From positions 21,113,073 through 21,177,072 of the forward strand of contig CM042994.1 in NCBI GenBank assembly GCA_023678885.1: a stretch of 64,000 bases of DNA. The letters run 5' to 3'. The translations under genes were made by a program, and so were the position numbers. This DNA comes from Pogostemon cablin (taxonomy: Eukaryota > Streptophyta > Magnoliopsida > Lamiales > Lamiaceae). The notes under the pieces were generated by a model that was not told the DNA's origin, did no database searches, and was given only the letters and a program-made list of their open reading frames with translations. Every line of letters begins with the position of its first letter. Position 1 is the first letter of the stretch. This document shows, piece by piece, positions 1-11,257 of this stretch.

Positions 1-1347
1 ACTCTTTCAGGAGACATCACTTCAAACAATATTTATGCTATGGATACAGCCTCTGTGAGGAGCTCCGAGGCCACTGTCACTCAGCCTCGGGGCGAAAACG
101 GGATGGAGAAATTGAACTCGGCCTACGAGCTCTTCCGTCGAGAAGATGCTGCATTGACCATCCAATCAGCTTTTAGAACCTTTCAGGTAACATCATAATA
201 TCTTCGGTTACAACTTTAGATGAATGACACGTAATTAGTCGGCTTTTGCTAGCTGCTCTTTGTTTACATGTAGCAGCTAGCAATCCCAACCGTTGGACTA
301 ATGGTGTCTGGAACTTCAGGCTAGACGAGCACGAGTCGGGCAGGAGACGGGGGAAGAGGAGAAGCAAGAACACACACAAGCAGCTTCTACTCCAAATAGG
401 GAGTCCATAAGCACATCTGTTGAAGCTCAAACTGGGAATTCATCGGGCGTTTTCTCCATCAACGAAGAGAGCTTCAACGTGCCACGTAAACTACGAAATA
501 GAAGCCGAGCTCAAGTGCTGAGAATCCAGGTAGAATGCACTTGATCAATATCAAAACAAGAAATAAAGAGAAACGTACCTAGCTAGCTCCCATTATTACA
601 ACATTTGTTATTACATGATCAGGAAGACTGGGATGACAGTACTGTGAGTAGTGTGATATCAAAGATGAGGATGCAAAACAGGGCCGAAGCAGCAACGAGG
701 CGAGAGAGAGCTCTGGCATACGCCTTCTCCCAACAGGTATATTACTACATCAATACATGATCAAACAAATATACATGCAATAATCATGTGGCTGTCTCAA
801 ATCTATGATCAGTTAAGGATTTGTTCAAAGAAGAAACTGAGCTGTAGTGTGAATGGAGACGAGACGAACGTGGGATGGAGTTGGCTCGAACGATGGATGG
901 CGACCCGTCAAGTACCGGAAGACAGCATAAGGCAAAAGACACTGGTGAGGAAGAGAATGCTGGATCATGTAGCAATGGAGGAGAGAGAGAGCTGTGGATC
1001 AAACGAGGTTCCTTCAGTGATCGAAATTACCCCCAAGAATGTTCCAAGACTACCCAAGAATAGAGTTAAGATATCCAGGCAGAATTCAGCATCTAGTCAC
1101 TTGTGTCCAAGAGATCATCACTCAGAGGTACTCATCATGAACTTCCATTAATAATTACCCCATTTCTTTATTACATATCCAATTGATCATGTATAATTAA
1201 GTTAATCAGGATGTGAAGAAAGTGTGGCATATGGAGGATGAGATCAGAGAGAAGAGAAAAAGACAAAAGCAGCCTGGAAATAAGAGAGAGGGAATGAAGA
1301 ATGCTAGTACAACACATCAAGTGCCATTGCAGCTTCATGAGAATTGA
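1..1347 (+). CDS. IQD-family (IQ67-domain) calmodulin-binding protein, 3' part
   Basis: Partial gene; the 5' end lies outside the window. Exons read as 1-186, 320-529, 623-736, 813-1127 and 1210-1347 (stop TGA). All internal junctions are phase 0 GT-AG and give 320 in-frame residues. The exon 1/2 junction creates an IQ motif (IQSAFRTFQARR), split by a phase-0 intron as is usual in plant IQD genes. Exon 3 has the family-typical stretch RRERALAYAFSQQ, and exon 4 has GWSWLERWMATRQ. The C-terminal part is basic (KKVWHMEDEIREKRKRQKQ). IQD proteins bind calmodulin and act as microtubule or membrane scaffolds; that role is family knowledge, not seen here. Only one clear IQ repeat is visible; the next exon runs into a Glu/Gln-rich segment rather than further IQ repeats, so this may be a divergent, shortened IQ67 member. 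It converges with MED7. Confidence 0.82.
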
Positions 1348-1355
1348 GATGAGAT

Positions 1356-1385
1356 GAGATGTGTGTGTGTGTGGGGGGGGGGGGA
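1356..1385. repeat. GT/G microsatellite
   Basis: A short (GT)n run passes directly into an uninterrupted run of about a dozen G. It lies just after the IQD stop codon, probably in the 3' UTR. It is likely to be length-polymorphic and prone to sequencing error. Confidence 0.8.
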
Positions 1386-2383
1386 ATAAGTTCTGATGTT
1401 GATTGTTAATCTAAGCAATTGCCTTTTAATTTATGTAAATTCTGAGTAATTATTTAGCTTCTTGTATATTTTACTGTTGGGAAAGATAATCTAGACAGTT
1501 TATGCAGTGTTATTTTTTAGCAGCAAGGATTCTGTATTCTATATTTTTATCTTCTTGAAAATATGCAAATCCTCAATACATTTTTGAACACTTATTATTT
1601 TATATAAAAAAATTGAAAGTAAAAATATTTAATATGATCAGTCTTAAGATATAGGCCTGCTTATGTCTCTAAAAAAATTTACTACATATTAATTTTTAAA
1701 AAATATGGAGAAATGAGGGCAATTTTAGGGATTAACAGGGATCATTATTTGTTCCATGTAGTTAACTGCATGCATGCTATTTGGTTAATAGTGGAGTGGA
1801 ACAAACAATCTTTAATTCAAGTATATGGTTGGTTGGTTTGTTTTATTTATGCATATCATGAGAAAATGCAGTTATATTCCTCATGTTGCATATTGAAAAC
1901 ATGATTAGTTTGTTTGGCAATGGACAGGTGGACCATGCAATTATATGCTGTAATTATGTATATTGTGATTTACTTTATTAATTTAATGTATTGCAACACT
2001 AATGATCTAACTTCTAAGGGCCAAACTCTTGCATGAGAACGGTCTCACGAAACATATTCTGTAAGATGGATAAGAAATGTGAACGGAAAAGTGATTTTTT
2101 ACATCATCAAACTTTTTACTTTTATGGTATCACATTTTCATTGTAAAAGTATCAATTCTTAGAATGTGATGAGACAGTTAAAACGGTCTCATTCACGTTT
2201 CTGAAACTATACTATACTCAAATGTTGCGACTCAACACCACCAGACTCTAGATTACCATTAGATGTTAGACTGCAGACATATGGACTACAAAATGTAACG
2301 GCGTTTTCACTGAATCTACAGCATTTTATGTTGCAAAGGCCAGATGGTACGATTCGTAGCTATCAGTCAGATTCTATTGTCCA
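1386..2383. other. Intergenic, IQD/MED7 convergent region
   Basis: AT-rich DNA between the 3' ends of two convergent genes. Apart from a degenerate MITE-A-like patch near 2024-2205, no gene or intact repeat is seen. The short ORF at 1713-1904 has no recognisable domain. Confidence 0.6.
2024..2205. mobile_element. Degenerate MITE-A-like copy
   Basis: Bounded by inverted GGTCTCAC/GAGAC-type motifs (near 2039 and 2195). Internal patches such as TATCACATTTTCATT match the MITE-A family at 29301, 41199, 46858 and 61541. Too diverged for boundaries to be sure. Confidence 0.4.
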
Positions 2384-5300
2384 TCAAGAGTTCCTGAGTG
2401 CCTCGGTTAGAAGCCTCTGTGATTCTTCTCTTCTTCTGATCACAATAAGATAACGATAATGTTAAGTTGTATTCAGCGTTTTGTAGCTTACTGACACTAT
2501 AGAGAATGCTGTAGAAATAAAATTGTATTAGGAGAGTGAGAGTGAAAGAAAACTTTGATATTGCAATACTAGTAGTACAGCCTGCCTGCAATATATATCT
2601 TCACAAAAGACCAAGTCTAAAATTTGTTTATCGTCTTAAAAAATATCTAAGGACCAAAGTACCAAAGGTGTCAGCAATGGCAACTACACGTGCAAAACAT
2701 TTAGCGTTCAAGATAATTCAGTCCAAAAGTCAAAACCGACTACAAGACGGAATTCTTCACTATTCTAACACACAATCATCCATCTCTTCCACAATCACAG
2801 TGAGGAAGCCATACTCTAAGCTGTATTGGGTCACCTCCTAACTTTTTAGAGTCGAGTTAGACAATTTGTGTTATCTAATTCAGGAGATAAAGTGCAAATG
2901 TCAACTATTTTTGGATTGTTAATTTCAGAATCCATCACAAATAGCTTATAGTCTTTTCATGCTCCCATTTCCAGAAAAACCCAATTTCTCATTTTTTAAA
3001 TTTAAGGACTGAAATCAGTTTTTGACTGTTTTCTTTATAAGATATCAATTTTATCATTATATTTCCACCACAAATACTACTTTAAAATCATAATCCAGAT
3101 ATGCAAGTTGTCAGCTACTTCCACAAAGTTTCAATTTAAATTACATAACTGGGGTCTGTTATTTCAACTTATACTTTTTCCTAAAACAAAAGGTTAAAGG
3201 GCCGCAAAACCTACAAAATTCTTTCACTATTCAAACTAGATTCCATCATTAAGTTTTATTAACTATTTATTTTCAACAGTATCATTCCAACGAGATCATT
3301 AATTAACAATCAAAGTGAAACCACTAGAATAGCAATCATCTAATACCAAGGTTTTAATTTTTATCACCTATTTTTGCTTAAACCTCAGAACTTCTCAATT
3401 AACCATATTCAACCAACAAATTCTCATTTTTATACATGTACAAAAGTCATTAACATTTACATCCGAATATAATTTCACTTCCAGTAATAACCTTTATAAA
3501 TCAAACTCTATAAGACGGAAGGGAAGTCAATAGCAAGTATATTAAAACTAGCAAAAATTCAAAGCTTTTCCATCTAGATATCAAGTTATACATGGAGGAT
3601 CCCTTTATTTAAGAACTCAACTCCACATGTTTAGTAAACATTGGAAATGTAGTCAAGCTGAAAAAGTATAAGTCCCAAAACAATGATACATAACAACATT
3701 CTAAATCCAAGTGTGGAGCAGAGGATGGATTAGGCTAATACCTTTTAATGTCCTCCACAGCTTGGTTACGCCGCTGTATCTGAAGTTCTAGAATGTGGAT
3801 CAATGTTGCTCTACCCTGATACAATAAGCATACAACATGAAAATGAAGAAGCCAATTAACAAATAATACAAAGTATTTACAATTCAAAAATACTTCACTT
3901 CACCTGGTGTGGCCGCAGAGAATTCAGAAGGTGATGTAAGTTTTTGAAAATAAGAGATATATCTTCTACTCTCCGTCCATATTGAGAGGGACGCTCTACA
4001 AGAACATCAGCAAGCTCCAACAGATGCAGTTGTAATTCTCTGTTAAGAGATCTCAGTTCTTTCTTGAAATCTATAAATGAAGTGGCAGTAAGAAAGTTTT
4101 GAAACTCTTTATATCCACAACAATACAACATCTTTTTTGCTCACTTTTGTTTATCATTTACTGTTTCTATTTCTATTAGTATTAGTATTAGATATTTATA
4201 CATGTACTTGGTTAATAGATGTTCCTACCCAAAGGTCTCTGTCAATTTGATAAAACAAAGGACCACACATTGAGTAAGGCTCATGGTGCAGCAGAGGCTT
4301 AAGATAATATTATTATACCTCTGATACCATTTTGGCTGCCCCGCTCCAGAATATGGGTAGGGAGGATCACACCAACAGTTAACTATTAGTTTTCCAACCC
4401 AGAGGACCATGCTTCGGGCTTAGGTCATAGGTCATCCCCTACAGAAACCTGTGTTTTGGGCTCATATCAAGCAAAGGCTCGGGGATTTCTATAGGCTCTG
4501 GCACCATTTTAAGGAGTGAGTAAATACATCTAAATTATAATAACATAATGAGTACAAAGATAGGTAAAAAGATGTCCAGAAAAATGGTACATCTTCATTA
4601 AAGGATTTTGTCCCAATTCTTAAGGTTATTTAAGATGATTCAATCAAATAATGAGAAAAAAAATGCTCCAAAAGAAATGGGCAAAAACCTATATCAAAAA
4701 GGATATTTCTTCTTACTAACTTTAAAAAACGTCAAACCAAAATTCTGTATAGCACTTATTCACCTACCTAGGAAGTACAAAGCAAACATTTGCCAACACA
4801 TATCAGATGGTTTTTACTATATTAAGAGATCAAAAAAAGATAACAATGAGAAAGCATTTAAATGGTTTTGAACTAAAATCTAGTTTTCGTGTGACATATA
4901 ATACAATTTTAAAGCACATAACTATACCAATATTTGGCCCTTTAGGGTACAGTTGACGAACACCCTTGTCCTCTAGACCAGGAAGAACATCATCCGTCTG
5001 CAAGACAGATTTACACACAATGTTAGAACAAATAAACCTCCCATCATCAATTCAAGTTAGCAAGATAACTAAAATGAAGAATTACTGAGCCAATTAAGCG
5101 ATTTGGCATTAACTGATCCAAAGCTTATTTCAAAGAACATAATTGGAGGAAACCCTTATACAGAAAGCATGATTGTTTTTCCAAGCTTAAAACAATTATA
5201 GTAGCAGTTCATACATCATGCAAAACTATAGACAACCAACAATAGACAGAAGTGCAGCAAATCTCGTCTCATAACATGTAAAGTTATAGGGAAGGAAATT

Positions 5301-5482
5301 AAAAGGGGAAAAATGGAGCAGATTGATACCGTATAGTTGGCGCCATATAGGAGATAAGGACCCTGAACAGGAGGTGGCGGTGCGGGGGCAGAGTCGGAAT
5401 CTTGAGAATAAGTTTTGTAGAGCTTGTAATAAGGCGGCGGCGGAGGGTAAGTCGCCGTCGCCGTCGCCGTCGCCGCCGCCAT
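2384..5482 (-). CDS. MED7: Mediator of RNA polymerase II transcription subunit 7
   Basis: Five exons on the minus strand: 5482-5330, 4997-4928, 4070-3904, 3815-3742 and 2435-2384. They join in frame with GT-AG borders to a protein of 171 aa, close to the usual plant MED7 length. The N-terminus is an Ala/Thr repeat, then YPPPPPYYKLYK, then a proline-rich linker. After it come TDDVLPGLEDKGVRQLYP and PNIDFKKELRSLNRELQ. The helical core follows (LELADVLVERPSQYGRRVE, then FKNLHHLLNSLRPHQ). The C-terminal helix includes ATLIHILELQIQRRNQAVED and ends in EALRNS. MED7 pairs with MED21 as the hinge of the Mediator middle module and links transcription factors to RNA polymerase II in the nucleus (family knowledge). 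The last intron (2436-3741) is 1.3 kb and hides a 52-base terminal exon, chosen because it restores the conserved DIKRRREE reading. The start Met is the first in frame with YPPPPP. Confidence 0.93.
2436..3741 (-). other. MED7 intron 4
   Basis: Long AT-rich intron with consensus GT and CAG borders. I see no intact transposon or nested gene in it; small ORFs at 2367-2591 and 2536-2841 are chance or exon shadows. Confidence 0.7.
4071..4927 (-). other. MED7 intron 2
   Basis: About 860 bases. The part at 4230-4510 has a somewhat higher GC content and contains GGCTCTGGCACCATTTTAA near 4495 and CTCTGATACCATTTTGG near 4320. These resemble tRNA-Met primer-binding sites of LTR elements in reverse orientation, so a retrotransposon remnant is possible. 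Confidence 0.4.
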
Positions 5483-5639
5483 TAGAATGAAACAATTCCA
5501 GAAAAATCGAGGCTGTTGGGAAACAACTAATCAAATAGTAACTCTATTTACCTATTTTTCTTGCTCTGTAATTTCATAGTCTCCGTAATTCTATCCAAGA
5601 TCTAATTTTGTCTATACAGAGAGCAAGTAAAGTCAATAT

Positions 5640-5972
5640 CAATAGTCAAGTGCGAAGAATTATTCAAGCTTGTTTGAAATATTATCGAGTTTCCAAATAT
5701 ATGTTCGTGCTTGTTTGATAAGCAATCGAGCCGAGCCCGAATGAGCTTTTATCGAGCTGAATACGAGCCAAACTTGAGTAGTTTGATAAATTTATACTTA
5801 TTTTACTTATTTTTAGTAATCGAGCTAGAGCCGAGTTTTTAATTTTATCGAATATAAAAGTTCGTTCAAGCTTGTTTGATATTTTTATCAAACCGAGCTC
5901 AAACGAGCTTTTTGCCAAATGATCTCGAGTCAAGTATCGAGTTGTTTGGTTTGATTTTCACCCCTATTTGAG
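5640..5972 (-). mobile_element. hAT-like element fragment rich in GAGCTCG motifs
   Basis: Read on the minus strand it starts AGGGGTGAAAATCAAACC at 5972 and then carries many CTCGGCTCGA/GAGCTCG repeats. This is a common plant non-autonomous DNA transposon pattern. The other end is not clear. It lies upstream of MED7. Confidence 0.4.
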
Positions 5973-5977
5973 GGTGA

Positions 5978-6140
5978 TTTTGGGCTGCACCTGGTGCACC
6001 CCATACTCTATAGTTTAAAATAGGTTAGTGGGTAGTTTTATTTTTAAAAAAATAATTATTTTATTTTATTTAATGGTGGTGATTAAACTAAAATATAATC
6101 CAACGATTAAGATCGTACAGGTGTACCCGGTGCACCTAAG
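5978..6140. mobile_element. MITE-C copy (GTGCACC ends)
   Basis: Ends are inverted: TGCACCTGGTGCACC on the left and GGTGTACCCGGTGCACC on the right. The centre has ATTATTTTATTTTATTTAAT, TGGTGGTGATTAA and TATAATCCAACGATTAAGAT. A second copy with the same order of blocks is at 46450-46613. Confidence 0.6.
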
Positions 6141-6167
6141 TTGGACTCATGTTTTGAGTTTGTATAT

Positions 6168-6418
6168 ACACCCTCCATTCCGCTTAACGTTTATATTTTG
6201 CACGAAGATTAATCAATATTTAAATATGTAGTGAGGTGAGAGAAATTATACTATTTAATGTAAAATGAGTAGTTGTATTAGTTTTGTGTGTGGGTCCTAT
6301 ATAGAATAATTAATTATTTTGTGTAGCCCAACTTGACAAAAAATGAAATGTAAATATTAATTTAGGATTACCCAAAATGAAAAACATAAATCTTAACCCA
6401 AGATAGATGGAGTAAATG
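6168..6418. mobile_element. Degenerate Stowaway-like MITE
   Basis: Starts CCCTCCATTCCGCTTAA and ends AAGATAGATGGAG, with the interior features GTGAGGTGAGAGAAAT and GTAGTTGTATTAG shared with the intact Stowaway at 38880-39144. Confidence 0.45.
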
Positions 6419-6559
6419 ATAAATTATTTGTTTTAAATTTTAGTGAAGTTAATTAATAGGATTCGGAAGTTGCAATTTCTACTTATTACTCAGACTTTGT
6501 GAGGTTGTTATGATACTTCTCGTTTTTTATTTAAGTTTTGGACTAACATATCAGGATAA

Positions 6560-7014
6560 TATTGGGATAAGTAGATCCTCATTCATTCTTAAGTGACGGG
6601 ATAAGTAGATCCTCATTCATTCTTAAGTGACATATAAAGAAGTGCATAAAAAGCACAACACAAGAATTTACATGGAAAACTTCAAAATTGGAGAAAAACC
6701 ACAAACCGAGAAAATATCTGTGAAATTTTTTTACAATCACACAGAATTTCTCTCTCATGACCTCAATCCCTACACTCTTACAATCTTTGACTAATTCACA
6801 CTTTTCTCCCCCATTTTCACAACTGAGAATCCAAGAAAGGAATTTTTAAGAAGAATCAAACATAAAGATTAAAGTGTACTTGATTGGTGCATTTGAGATC
6901 AAGTCCAAGGGTCTCCTTATATAGCACCAAGGATCTCTCCCCTTTTACTCTTCATTCGATGTGGGACAAAGAAATAAAAGAAAATCCTTTCTTTTATTCT
7001 TGACAAAACCAATA
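6560..7014 (-). repeat. 3' LTR of the 6560-8599 element
   Basis: Aligns along its whole length with 8177-8599. It is longer because of a perfect 34-bp tandem duplication (6564-6597 and 6598-6631) next to its outer end. Confidence 0.88.
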
Positions 7015-8176
7015 ATCTCCACCTTGTCGAAATAAAAGAAGACACATTGTCTTCACCGACAATTCATTCTCAATCCCGAGAATCCTTTAGAATCAACCAT
7101 TCTAAGAATCATTGTCTTCACCAATAATCAATTCTCTATCCCGAGAATTCTACTCTACCATATGAATAGACAACTAGAATCAACCATTCTAAGAATTTCC
7201 AACGGCGCATATCAAAAACACCTGCTGCTACTTCCAGCTCTTGGCTCTCCTGGAAGTCCATCAGTCATCGATATACATCCACCACACACCCTACATCACC
7301 TGCCAAGTAAATGTTCGTGTGCAAACTTGTGGACCAGCTAATATTATTAAACCTTTTTCCATGACAACTGAACATGTCATAAGGATCCCCAATAATATTT
7401 ACTCAATATTCAGAGCTGTTGCCACACCAGCTCCTCCTTGACCAGCAACGTCACCATTGTTCCACCTTAAGCAATTCTCGTGCCATTGCTCCACCCTGAG
7501 CAACCACCACGCTATTGCTCCACCTTGAGCAAAAACCGTCAGTGTACCGACATGAAGTCGCTGCCTTTTACCGCCAAGCTACACCAAGTTTGACCGAACC
7601 CTTTTCCTACTGAAAGTGTCGTCACTTGAAGCCAATTCCAACCTCCGAAATTCACGATGCTTATCCCACTTGTCGGCCCGCTACTCTTTACCGATCTAGC
7701 TCCCCCGATACCAAGTACCGCATCGCTCATCTTCCCTATTGAATCGCCGCTTCCCCACGCCACCATTCATTACCGAAAAATCTCGTTCATTTCAAACCTC
7801 CTTGAGCCGACATCTATGGAAAATCTCATGCCGTTGTTAAACCAACTCCACCACCGAGAGTCCCAGCAATTCACATTGCTGCAGGTCTAAGAACTCCGCC
7901 AAAAACTGTTGTCCTGCAAATTCTACCCCTTGCCACGCCACTGTCACCACAGCCCTTGCGTATTTCACCTCAAGAAATGAGATGCTACCGCATCCGGCTG
8001 ATCTTCTGACCCCCTTGTGCCACTAGCTTTTCTCATTTCTTTTATGTCACCCTTGGCCTAATGAATAACTCTCTTCCTCTCATAAAGTCTTTTCTGATGT
8101 GGAAGGTCAGACTGTGCTACAACCACAGAGCATACTAAGAATTTTATAAGTGCCCGAACCGGGCTCTGATACCACT
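7015..8176 (-). other. Interior of the non-autonomous LTR element
   Basis: More GC-rich than its flanks. At 7440-7535 there are three imperfect copies of a unit containing ATTGCTCCACC and TGAGCAA. Short ORFs on both strands (7539-7766 minus, 7657-7890 plus) show no Gag, Pol or known domain. Confidence 0.7.
8162..8174 (-). other. Primer-binding site, tRNA-iMet type
   Basis: The minus strand reads TGGTATCAGAGCC two bases inside the 5' LTR end, the standard plant initiator tRNA-Met primer site. Confidence 0.85.
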
Positions 8177-8599
8177 TGTTGGCATGAGCAGATTCACATT
8201 CATTCCTAAGGAACAAATAAAAAAGAGCATAAAAAGTACAGCACAAGAATTTAAGTGGAAAACTCCAAAATCGTAGAAAAAAACACGGACCGAGAAAATA
8301 CCATTATGTGAAAATTTTTTACAATCACACAGAATTTCTGGTCCGAACCCCAATCCCTACACTTTTACAAATCTTTGACTAATTCACACCTTTCTTCCCA
8401 TTCTCACACAACCGAGAATCCAAGAAATGAATTTAAGAAGAATCAAACACAAAGATTAAAGTGTACTTGATTGGTACACTTGAGATCAAGTCCAAGGGCC
8501 TCCTTATATAGCACCAAGGATCCCTCCACTTTACTCTTCATCCGATATGTGACAAAGAAATAAAAGAAAACCTTTCTTTTATTCTTGACAAAACCAACA
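8177..8599 (-). repeat. 5' LTR of the 6560-8599 element
   Basis: Begins TGTTGG on its plus-strand left edge and ends CCAACA. It lies next to the primer-binding site and is followed by the duplicated GATAA. Confidence 0.88.
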
Positions 8600-8604
8600 G
8601 ATAA

Positions 8605-9181
8605 TTCTAAATTAAATTTGTTTTCGAGATGACACAGATTGAATTGTAATTTATCACAAGTAATTGGCGATTGCAGCCATGGGGTGAAATATTCTTTCTC
8701 TTTTCCCAATTCCAGTCAATCACATATGCATGTATTAAATTGTAATGGGGTCGAGGGATTGGGTATTTAGCAAGTTGGATCATGGATGGGTGCCCCTAGC
8801 AATTAGGGTACTTTGTGTATATCTAGGGTACGAGGTTAAAATTATATTTCATGAGGTAACTTTTAAAATTTTTGGTGCCTTTAATAAAATGTTGGGTAAC
8901 AATATTAATTGCCGCTCTATTCTAAAATATCTTGAACATGATTTATTAGGATTGAGAAAATTGTGCATGTTGCACTGCATGAAGAGAGGGACTGGGAGAG
9001 AAAGGCAGAGGAAAATGTAAAATTCAACATCTGGGCCATATATTCCATGTTTCTAATAATCCACTATGAAGTAATCGTATTCACACAAACATGAGACTTT
9101 TCTTTGGTTTTTATCCCTTCATGAACACAGGAAAAATAGGACATTAAGCAAATCAAGAAAGATGGCTTCATGGCAATAAAA
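8605..9181. other. Intergenic, downstream of the GDSL gene
   Basis: No supported gene. The ORF at 8745-9020 has no recognisable domain. Probably contains the GDSL 3' UTR near 9181. Confidence 0.5.
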
Positions 9182-11257
9182 TCAAAGATCACGAAGCTGC
9201 CTAAGATTCATAGGAGACATGTATTTCGTGTCACCATCGACCAATTGTTTAGCAAGTATGAGGTTCGCCGCTTCACTCGGGTGGTACGGATCCCAAAAAA
9301 CGTGCTTGTTGCGGTCCGAACACATACTGGATGTCGGACCGCACGGAATTATACCCGCAAATTGACCACCATTCCCACAACAAGCCTTACTTGAGGTTGT
9401 AAATCCTGCAAGAAAATACTTGGTAGTAATTATTTTTTCCTGGTTCAACCGGTTGAACTGACCTGTCTGATCGTATTTTTGTGAGTGAGTGTACTAATTT
9501 GAATAGAAAAATGAGGTAGCTTTACCATATTTGGCATAATTAGTGATGAGTTCCATGACAAGGGCGTGGACATCAGCATGGACAAAGGTAGCTCCTGGAA
9601 GATTCTCATTGAGTTCTTGCAAAAGATCCTTCAATCTTGCATTATATTGAAGTGCAAGCTTGTTTGGTAGTTCCACACATTCATCCTCACTCAATTGGTT
9701 AATAGTTTTCTGATAAGGGATGCATCCAATTGGCCCTACATTTCCCACCACAAACTTTCTTGCATCCAATCTATAAAGCCTCTGCAATGATCACATAAAC
9801 TCAAAACTAATTAGTTCTCTTGTACACATATGTGTTGCATATGGAAAGTGGAGTGTGAGTCGAATAGACCGTGAGCTGTCCGCGGAGATGGTTGATGAGA
9901 TCGTCAACAAATGCATTTGGGGATTGTGTGATTCTTGCACCGGCGGAGATGACAGGGAGGAGATAGTTGTTCAAGAAATCATTGGAGCCAATTGTGACAG
10001 AGAAAATGGATCTCTTTGTGAGGTATTCTTTGGCCTTGGATGCTCTCAATAGTTTGTCTATTTGTTGTCTGGTGATGTTGAAGTAGTCTACTTGGATGTC
10101 CATTGAAAGCCTGTTGACCTAAAACACAGATCAACAGACAACATTAATCAAACAAGCTAATAGTGAAGAAATGTAATAAGAAATATAGTAGTTTTAAGAA
10201 TGGATATTTCTTACAAAGATTCTTCCAGTAGCATTCATGATTCCCCCACCTCCTGATGCGTAATTAACCCCATACAAGATGGCTTTTCCTGTTGTATTTG
10301 GGGCAAGAAATGGCAATGCATAATGTGGTTGCCCTAATTCTTCCCCTGCATGCATGCACATATACATTTGAAAATCCGTGGCCCCAAAATCAAGAAAATA
10401 TCAAAATTCGTCCATTAAGTATGACTGATTCCGATTTTAGTCATTTTTTATTTGCAATTCTCAATTTTGTTCATTTTTTTGTTCGATTTTGATCTTTTTT
10501 TTTTCCAAATTTAGTTCTTTTATCAAATTTAGTCCAATTTTTTTAATCCAAATTTAATCATTTTGGAAAAAAAAAAAAAAGAAGACCAAATTTGATACAT
10601 TGATTAGATTTTGACAAAAAAATAACCAAAATTAAAAATTGCAAATAAAATATGACTAAAATTGAAATCGATTATACTTAAATGACGAATTTTGATATAA
10701 TAATCTCATAAAAATCTTTGGGAAAGAATATAATAAACTTGTATGGGTAAGGAACAAAGGTAAAATAGCAATATCATTTTTTCATACATTTCAAGTGATC
10801 AATTTAATTTTGACGAAAAAAACCCTAAAATTAAAATGCAACTATAAAGAAAAATGATAAAAATATAAGGTTAAAACTGTAATATAACGCTGCGTACACA
10901 AAATTCTCTCATGCATCCGGTGCACTGAATATGTTGCATGATATCTAGTTCTACTAAATAAGAACACACATGATCGAGTAGTGACGTACCAATAATGTCA
11001 CCGATGGTTCTCCCGTTGGTGTATCGCCCCGTCGGATTCCCTCCGGAAGCTTTAAAATCTATACCGTTTGGAGCAATGTTAGCCCTAGACAAGGTTGGGA
11101 GATAATTATTATTCCCAGCATCCACTAATGAATCCCCAAATATAAATGAAGCTCCCTTTGTCAGATCTTCATCATTCTGAGAATTTCCAATATGGCTAAA
11201 GCTTACAATCAAACACAACACCAATGGCACAACATGGTGGAGAGTATTAAAGGCCAT
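9182..11257 (-). CDS. GDSL esterase/lipase, secreted
   Basis: Five minus-strand exons: 11257-10990, 10345-10215, 10118-9870, 9781-9526 and 9405-9182. They join in frame to 375 aa, typical for plant GDSL lipases. Residues 1-26 form a hydrophobic signal peptide, so an apoplastic or cell-wall location is likely. Catalytic blocks are complete: block I FIFGDSLVDAGNN (Ser about 43), block II NYASGGGGIMNATG, block III TIGSNDFLNNY (Asn about 179), block V DPYHPSEAAN (Asp about 340, His about 343). The five-exon layout is the common one for this family. These enzymes hydrolyse ester or acyl lipids such as cutin or wax precursors, but the substrate cannot be read from sequence. The next gene-like feature upstream is the copia element about 750 bases away. 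Confidence 0.94.
10399..10697. mobile_element. Long-TIR MITE inside GDSL intron 1
   Basis: The two ends are inverted copies: TATCAAAATTCGTC at 10399 and its complement ending at 10697. Similarity continues inward for roughly 70-100 bases (AGTCATTTTTTATTTGCAAT against its partner). It could fold into one hairpin in the pre-mRNA. Confidence 0.7.

Larger units (their letters stand above)
6560..8599 (-). mobile_element. Non-autonomous LTR retrotransposon with 5-bp TSD
   Basis: Two similar LTRs (6560-7014 and 8177-8599) flank 1.16 kb. The host duplication GATAA is seen at 6555-6559 and 8600-8604, exact. LTR ends follow TGTTGG...CCAACA in the right copy. A primer-binding site TGGTATCAGAGCC (minus strand, 8174-8162) matches initiator tRNA-Met and sets minus orientation. 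No gag, protease, integrase or RT reading frame is found in the interior, so mobility would depend on another element. Confidence 0.88.

Noticed and set aside
1713..1904. 63-codon plus-strand ORF between IQD and MED7
   Set aside because: AT-rich, no domain, no splice partners; expected by chance.
8162..8174. tRNA-like sequence GGCTCTGATACCA
   Set aside because: It is the reverse of a retrotransposon primer-binding site, not a tRNA gene; no cloverleaf around it. The same holds at 19281-19298.
8745..9020. 91-codon ORF downstream of the non-autonomous LTR element
   Set aside because: No recognisable domain, no neighbouring exons; likely chance.
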